NCBI GenBank assembly: GCA_947495685.1
Contig: CANLZY010000016.1
Span: forward strand, 1 to 64,000
From: an uncultured Tropicimonas sp.
Lineage (GTDB): Bacteria > Pseudomonadota > Alphaproteobacteria > Rhodobacterales > Rhodobacteraceae
DNA: 64,000 nucleotides
Direction of reading: 5' to 3'
In this document: positions 59,357-64,000 of the stretch, in pieces
Numbering within the stretch: position 1 is the first letter of the stretch
Layout of the letters: each line of letters starts with the position of its first letter
Made by a program: the position numbers and the translations under genes
Notes under the pieces: generated by a model
Database searches by the model: none
Seen by the model: only the letters and a program-made list of their open reading frames with translations
What the model was told of the DNA's origin: nothing

Positions 59357-59725
59357 GTGCGGCACCAACTGGATCGACTGCTGGAAAGGGTTTACGGAAG
59401 CTCAGGGGAGGGATGTTTTCTGCATTCTCCCGAGCAAGTGCTGCTTGCCGCCGTTCTTGCCTCATCGTTGGACGACAGGGGTGCAGAACCGGTTAATCAG
59501 ACCGCGACGCGATACGGAGAAATAGTTCCAATATTCGACTATTGCAGATCGTTCGCGTCTTGTTCCCGCCTGCGCACAACCGCGCGTCGCAGATCACGCC
59601 AGGCCAGCGACATCTTGACACTTACCGGAGCCGGGGCCATCTGAGAGCAAATTCGTCGGCGCGCCCGCCAGCCCAGTCCCGCCACGCGCCGATACCTAGC
59701 CCGAAATCTGCAAAGGGAGCCGACC
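59357..59725. other. Divergent intergenic region sciP-mnmA
   Basis: This 369-bp region should hold both promoters. A TTAA half site (59494-59497) is present but no full CtrA box. No RNA gene was recognised. Confidence 0.4.
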
Positions 59726-60868
59726 ATGGCCCTCGACACACATCCGCCCCTCAACTCGCTCGGCTTTGCCAAACCGCCCGGCGAGACCCGTGTCGTGGTT
59801 GCGATGTCTGGCGGAGTCGATTCGTCCGTTGTTGCCGCTGAACTTGCCAGCGAGGGCTACGACGTCATCGGGGTAACGCTGCAACTGTATGACCACGGAG
59901 CCGCGCTGGCCAAGAAGGGGGCCTGTTGTGCAGGTCTGGACATTCACGACGCCCGCCGGGTGGCGGAGGAAATGGGCTTTCCGCACTACGTTCTGGACTA
60001 CGAGAACATCTTCAAGGAAACGGTGATCGACGAATTCGCCGACAGCTATCTGGCGGGGGCCACGCCGGTTCCCTGTATCCGGTGCAACGAACGGGTGAAG
60101 TTCAAGGACCTGCTGGAGACCGCGCGCGACCTCGATGCCGACTGCATGGCAACGGGTCATTACATCCAGCGCAAGATGGGCACGCAGGGGCCGGAGCTGC
60201 ATCAGGCAGGCGACCCGCGCCGCGACCAGTCCTATTTCCTGTTCTCGACCACGCCGGATCAGCTCGATTTTCTGCGTTTCCCGCTTGGCCACCTGATCAG
60301 CAAGGCACAAACCCGCGCCTTGGCGGTCAAGCACGGGTTGCCGGTGGCCGACAAGCCCGACAGCCAGGACATCTGCTTCGTTCCCGATGGCAACTATGCC
60401 GCGGTGATCGAAAAGCTGCGCCCCGGCGCCGGCGAACCCGGCGATATCGTCGACATGCAGGGAAACGTGCTGGCCCAGCATACGGGCGTCATACATTACA
60501 CGATCGGCCAGCGCCGGGGGCTTGGCATCGGTGGGCTCAGCGATCCGCTCTACGTGGTCAAACTCGATCCGGACGCGCGGCGGGTCATCGTCGGCCCCAA
60601 GGAGGCGCTGTCGACCCGGATCGTGCCGGTGCGCGAGATCAACTGGCTGGGTGACGTGCCGATGGACAGCCGGCCTGAATGGACGCTCTCGGTCAAGGTG
60701 CGTTCGACCCGCCCCCCGCGCGAGGCGATCCTGCGCCCGACCGGCCCCACAACCGCCGAGGTCGAATTGTTGACGGCCGAAGAAGGCGTTTCGCCCGGGC
60801 AGGCCTGCGTGTTCTACGAGACCGAAGGCACGCGGATCTTTGGCGGCGGCTGGATCTGGCGCGGCTGA
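59726..60868 (+). CDS. mnmA: tRNA-specific 2-thiouridylase MnmA
   Basis: The enzyme installs s2 at U34 of Glu, Gln and Lys tRNAs, using sulfur relayed from IscS. The 380 residues have the PP-loop MSGGVDSSV at 27-35, the catalytic [10 protein letters not shown] cysteine and the second catalytic cysteine in DSQDICFVP, and the conserved [10 protein letters not shown]. It is a little longer at the N-terminus than the enterobacterial form. ATG 59726 is preceded by GGGAG. Confidence 0.95.
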   Translation: MALDTHPPLNSLGFAKPPGETRVVVAMSGGVDSSVVAAELASEGYDVIGVTLQLYDHGAALAKKGACCAGLDIHDARRVAEEMGFPHYVLDYENIFKETVIDEFADSYLAGATPVPCIRCNERVKFKDLLETARDLDADCMATGHYIQRKMGTQGPELHQAGDPRRDQSYFLFSTTPDQLDFLRFPLGHLISKAQTRALAVKHGLPVADKPDSQDICFVPDGNYAAVIEKLRPGAGEPGDIVDMQGNVLAQHTGVIHYTIGQRRGLGIGGLSDPLYVVKLDPDARRVIVGPKEALSTRIVPVREINWLGDVPMDSRPEWTLSVKVRSTRPPREAILRPTGPTTAEVELLTAEEGVSPGQACVFYETEGTRIFGGGWIWRG

Positions 60869-60967
60869 GGCCCCGGCCGCATTGAAAACCGGCCCAACCG
60901 GCCTCGACAAGCCCGTCCCCCCGCGTCACAACCATTGAAACAGCTTGGCGGCGATACGAGGGCACAG

Positions 60968-62053
60968 ATGGCAGGACGGGTGATCATTGTTGGCGGGGGC
61001 TATGTCGGCACCGAACTGGCGCAAGCGCTGGATACAGAGGCCGACGTCACGCTGATCGAACCGCGCGAAGCCTTCGTGCACTCGGCCGCCATGATCCGCG
61101 CCGTCGTGAAGCCCGACCTCGTCGAGCAGGCATTGTTTCCCTATGACAGGTTGCTGGCGCGCGGGACCGTGCTGCGGGCGCGGGCCGCGTCGGTGTCCGC
61201 ACAGTCGGTGACACTGGAGACCGGGCGCGTGATCGAGGGCGACGTCATCGTGGTGGCAACCGGGTCCAGCTATGCGGCCCCGTTCAAGCCCACCGGCGAT
61301 ACGGTCGACAGCCTGCGCACCTCCAATGCGGCCGCGCATGCGGCGGTGCGCGATGCCCGCCACGTTGCCATCGTCGGAGCGGGTGCCGTGGGCAGCGAAC
61401 TCGCCGGAGAGATCAAGGCGGTTTCGCCCGCAACCGCTGTCACGCTCATCTCCGACCTTGCCTCGCTGTTCCCCACCTACCCTGCCCGGCTTGGAACCGA
61501 CCTGTTGAAAAAGCTCGACCTGTTGGGGGTCGAGGTGATCCTTGGGCAGAGCGCTGTCGGGCTCGAACGGACCGATGCGCCCTTCTCCGGCCCGCTGACC
61601 CTGACCGATGGACGCCAGATCGACTCCGACCTCGTGTTTCCGGCGACAGGGGCGATCCCGCAGACACACCTGCTCGACCCGCTGCCGGGCGTGACGCATG
61701 GCGCAGATGGCCGGGTCTTGACCGACAAGTGGATGCGCCCATCGGACCACCCCAACCTGTTCGTTGCGGGCGATGCTGCCGACAATGGGGATGGAATGAC
61801 CATCGTCGGCGCCTCGCGGCAAACCCCATGGCTGGCCCGGATCATTCGGGGCGTGCTGTCGGGCAAACCAGCCGAACGGATGGTCGGGTACATGCCCTGG
61901 GGACGTGCGCCGATCCTGCTCCCACTGGGCGAGCATCTGGGCAGCAGCTTTATGCCGTTGGTGGGTCTTGTCGGCAACGGCCCGACCCGGTTGATCAAGG
62001 GCCGTTTCCTGTTCCTGCCCAAATACGGCAAGCTGTTCAAAACGACCCGCTGA
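60968..62053 (+). CDS. FAD-dependent oxidoreductase of the AIFM2/FSP1-like class
   Basis: The protein has 361 residues. RVIIVGGGYVGTELA is the FAD loop, HVAIVGAGAVGSELAGE the NAD(P)H loop and LFVAGDAADN the second FAD motif. It is of the single-subunit type II NADH dehydrogenase/AIFM2 kind. The C-terminal stretch (PILLPLGEHLGSSFMPLVGLVGNGP) is hydrophobic and may bind membrane. A quinone reductase role is likely, but the substrate is unverified. ATG 60968 is the conserved start. Confidence 0.82.
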   Translation: MAGRVIIVGGGYVGTELAQALDTEADVTLIEPREAFVHSAAMIRAVVKPDLVEQALFPYDRLLARGTVLRARAASVSAQSVTLETGRVIEGDVIVVATGSSYAAPFKPTGDTVDSLRTSNAAAHAAVRDARHVAIVGAGAVGSELAGEIKAVSPATAVTLISDLASLFPTYPARLGTDLLKKLDLLGVEVILGQSAVGLERTDAPFSGPLTLTDGRQIDSDLVFPATGAIPQTHLLDPLPGVTHGADGRVLTDKWMRPSDHPNLFVAGDAADNGDGMTIVGASRQTPWLARIIRGVLSGKPAERMVGYMPWGRAPILLPLGEHLGSSFMPLVGLVGNGPTRLIKGRFLFLPKYGKLFKTTR

Positions 62054-62215
62054 CGCTTTTCTCGCCTTTTGCCAGGTCGGCCCTGTCGCCGGCAGGGCCG
62101 ATCCGGCGCTCGTGTTGGGTGACGGCGGCACAGTCGCCCGCCCCGTCATCTACCCATTTACAGAACGCTGTCGCAGATTGGCCTGCGCACGGCCTACCCC
62201 GCCGGTTCCAAGGGT

Positions 62216-63403
62216 TCAGTCTGGCTTGACACCTGCGGACGTGCCCGCCATCCCTTCCAGAACCGCACGTGCGGCCCTCAGCCCTGGAGCCTCTGCCCCA
62301 CGCCCCAGCCGTTCCATCGTCAACGCCATGGCCTCCCGCTGGGCTTCCGGGTGCTGCAGCACCTCTCGCAGCGCCGGGGCAAGGGTGTCGGCGGTGCAGT
62401 CCTTGCCCACACATTCCGGCACGACGCGGGTTTCCGACACCAGGTTCACCAGCGTCACGGTGTCGATCAGGATCATCCGTTCGACCATCTTTCGCGTCAG
62501 CCAGTTGACGTCGTAGCCGATCACCATGGGCGTGTCGGCGGCGGCCAGTTCCAGCGATACGGTGCCCGACGCCGCCAAGGCCACATCGGCCGCCCTGAAT
62601 GCCGCGCGCTTGGTGGCCTCTGCCGCCTCGGGCGGTTGCCCGCGCGGATCCAGCAGGATCGGCACACCTGGCCAACCCGCCAGCGCCTCTGCCATCAGAT
62701 CGGCGCGGGACGCCACCGTCGGCACCACGATCCGGGCTTCGGGGTGATCCGACACAACGCGCGCAAGCGTTTCGCCAAAGATCGGCGCCAACCGCCGGAT
62801 CTCGCTGCCGCGCGAGCCCGGCAACGCCAGGATCAGCGGCACATCGGCACCGATGTCGTGCTGATCGCGAAATGCACGGGCCGCAGCCTCATCCGCCTGG
62901 GGCTCCGCAACAACCGGATGACCGACAAAATCGCAGCGCATCCCGGCCGCTTCCATGTAGGGAGGCTCGAATGGCAGCAGCGCCAGCACCTGGTCGATAT
63001 CCGGGGCCATCCTGGTCGCCCGCTTGGGACGCCAGGCCCAGACCGTCGGCGCGACGTAGTGGACGGTGTGCTGGTGCGGGCGCCGCTTGCGAACCTGATG
63101 TGCCAGCCGCAACGAGAAATCAGGCGCGTCGATGGTGATCAGAACCTCCGGCGCCAACCGCACGGCCTCGTCCACCGACTGGAACAACCGTCGGCGCAGA
63201 TGCCGGTATTTCGGCAGGATCTCGACGATCCCCATCAGTGACAGCTCCGACATGGGGAACAGGCTCGTCATGCCTTGCGCCTCCATCAGCGGCCCGCCAA
63301 TGCCATGAAACGAGACGTCGGGTACAAGCTGCTTCAGCCCAGCCATCAATGCCGCGCCAAGCCGGTCCCCCGAAGGCTCGCCCGCAACCAGGAACACCTG
63401 CAT
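62216..63403 (-). CDS. lpxB: Lipid A disaccharide synthase
   Basis: This glycosyltransferase joins UDP-2,3-diacylglucosamine and lipid X. The 395 residues have VFLVAGEPSGDRLGAAL at the N-terminus, HYVAPTVWAWRPKRATRMA, ALPGSRGSEIRRLAPIF and the late SGTVSLELAAADTPMVIGY, all LpxB hallmarks. ATG 63403 overlaps the lpxI stop, so the two lipid A genes are coupled. The region between it and the oxidoreductase contains no recognised feature. Confidence 0.95.
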   Translation of the reverse strand: MQVFLVAGEPSGDRLGAALMAGLKQLVPDVSFHGIGGPLMEAQGMTSLFPMSELSLMGIVEILPKYRHLRRRLFQSVDEAVRLAPEVLITIDAPDFSLRLAHQVRKRRPHQHTVHYVAPTVWAWRPKRATRMAPDIDQVLALLPFEPPYMEAAGMRCDFVGHPVVAEPQADEAAARAFRDQHDIGADVPLILALPGSRGSEIRRLAPIFGETLARVVSDHPEARIVVPTVASRADLMAEALAGWPGVPILLDPRGQPPEAAEATKRAAFRAADVALAASGTVSLELAAADTPMVIGYDVNWLTRKMVERMILIDTVTLVNLVSETRVVPECVGKDCTADTLAPALREVLQHPEAQREAMALTMERLGRGAEAPGLRAARAVLEGMAGTSAGVKPD

Positions 63404-64000
63404 CAACTGGCCTCCGGATCGCGGACCCACAGGAACAGCCGGGCGGCGTCTGCCGCGGCCACGGTATCGTCGCGGTCCAGGATCATCACCCCGCCGGCCT
63501 CGATCACCACGCCGCGCAGCCCGGCCGCCGCCGCGCCGCGGATCGTCGCCGGACCGATCGCCGGAAGGTCCACCCGCCGATCCTGACCGGGCTTGGGCGC
63601 CTTGTAGAGCAACCCGCCCTCCGGCAGCCCCTCGGCACGGTCCCGCAGCGAGGCCAGCATCCAGTCGGTGCCCGGCATCGCCTCGATCGCCAGCGCCTGC
63701 CGTCGCGCCACCACGCAGGCCTGCCCGACGTCGGCCTGCCCCATGGCGGCAACGATCTCGGCCCCCCGGGCGGCATCCGCCCGGTCCGCCTTGCCCGGTT
63801 GGACGCGGCTCAGAACCCCGGCCCCCGGCACCAGCGATGGAAGGATTTCGTGTGCGCCTCGAACTGTCATGCCATTCTCCTCGAACAGACCCAGCACCGC
63901 CCGCAGCGCGCCGTCATCGCCCTTGCCAAGCGCGGACAGGAACCGTGGCACCAGCCGAAGCGATGCAAGGTCCAGCTTGAACGGGTCGAATTTGGGCCGG
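63403..64000 (-). CDS. lpxI: LpxI-type UDP-2,3-diacylglucosamine hydrolase, N-terminus beyond the window
   Basis: This enzyme cleaves UDP-2,3-diacylglucosamine to lipid X and UMP; LpxI replaces LpxH in many alphaproteobacteria. The visible C-terminal ~198 residues include the DUF1009 pattern: QACVVARRQALAIEAMPGTD, LYKAPKPGQDRRVDLPAIGP and VIEAGGVMILDRD. The frame remains open at the right edge, so the true start is outside the window. It is coupled to lpxB by ATGA. Confidence 0.92.
   Translation of the reverse strand, partial: RPKFDPFKLDLASLRLVPRFLSALGKGDDGALRAVLGLFEENGMTVRGAHEILPSLVPGAGVLSRVQPGKADRADAARGAEIVAAMGQADVGQACVVARRQALAIEAMPGTDWMLASLRDRAEGLPEGGLLYKAPKPGQDRRVDLPAIGPATIRGAAAAGLRGVVIEAGGVMILDRDDTVAAADAARLFLWVRDPEAS

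Overview
The window is GC-rich chromosomal DNA from an alphaproteobacterium of the order Rhodobacterales (Rhodobacteraceae / roseobacter type). Evidence: a circularly permuted two-piece tmRNA gene whose tag ends in NRAPMAVAA, the CtrA response regulator beside the CtrA inhibitor SciP, the trgA-trgB-cysK tellurite locus behind phr and cfa, an AcuI acrylyl-CoA reductase, alphaproteobacterial SspB, and an Irr-type palindrome in front of a membrane-bound ferritin gene. The genus cannot be decided from the sequence.

Layout. 1-4.3 kb: end of an integrated mobilizable element (MobV relaxase, a PemK/MazF-like protein, small unknown genes, a 14-bp inverted repeat) abutting the 3' end of tRNA-Ser(GGA). 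4.5-13.2 kb: one long minus-strand stress operon, phr-cfa-trgA-trgB-cysK-mscS-alaX. 13.3-19.1 kb: class V aminotransferase, BCCT transporter, acuI, dinB-like gene and the iron exporter gene mbfA. 19.2-19.55 kb: ssrA (tmRNA), with its own sigma-70 promoter. 19.6-26.8 kb: SnoaL-like protein, sulfotransferase, sspB, ankyrin protein, fumC, a membrane protein, DUF4169, a degenerate Hint protein and a ribbon-helix-helix protein. 27-32.5 kb: CBS/NhaD antiporter pair, glutathione peroxidase with a sigma-E-like promoter, MFS and TspO-like membrane proteins, and an SDR.

32.8-42 kb is the most unusual part. It is an eight-gene minus-strand operon lying 3' of tRNA-Arg(CCU): Ser/Thr kinase, FHA protein, PP2C phosphatase, a GTPase-like protein with a destroyed P-loop, two dynamin-type GTPases, and two small proteins I cannot assign. 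Most junctions overlap or are very short. The arrangement suggests reversible phosphorylation controlling a dynamin-like membrane machine. I do not recognise it as a described system.

42.7-53.2 kb: monomeric isocitrate dehydrogenase, an feoA-feoA-feoB-feoC ferrous iron operon behind an FNR box, galT-galK, an aldo/keto reductase and an SDR. 53.2-59.4 kb: a 40-codon membrane-protein gene with a LexA-type box and a strong terminator, then recG-ligA, ctrA (with terminator) and sciP. 59.7-64 kb: mnmA, an FAD oxidoreductase, and lpxB with the downstream part of lpxI, which runs off the right edge.

Regulatory sites that could be read directly: Irr box (mbfA), FNR box (feo), LexA box (small ORF), CtrA-like box (ctrA), sigma-E-like promoters (gpx, weaker for phr), the ssrA promoter, and several intrinsic terminators.
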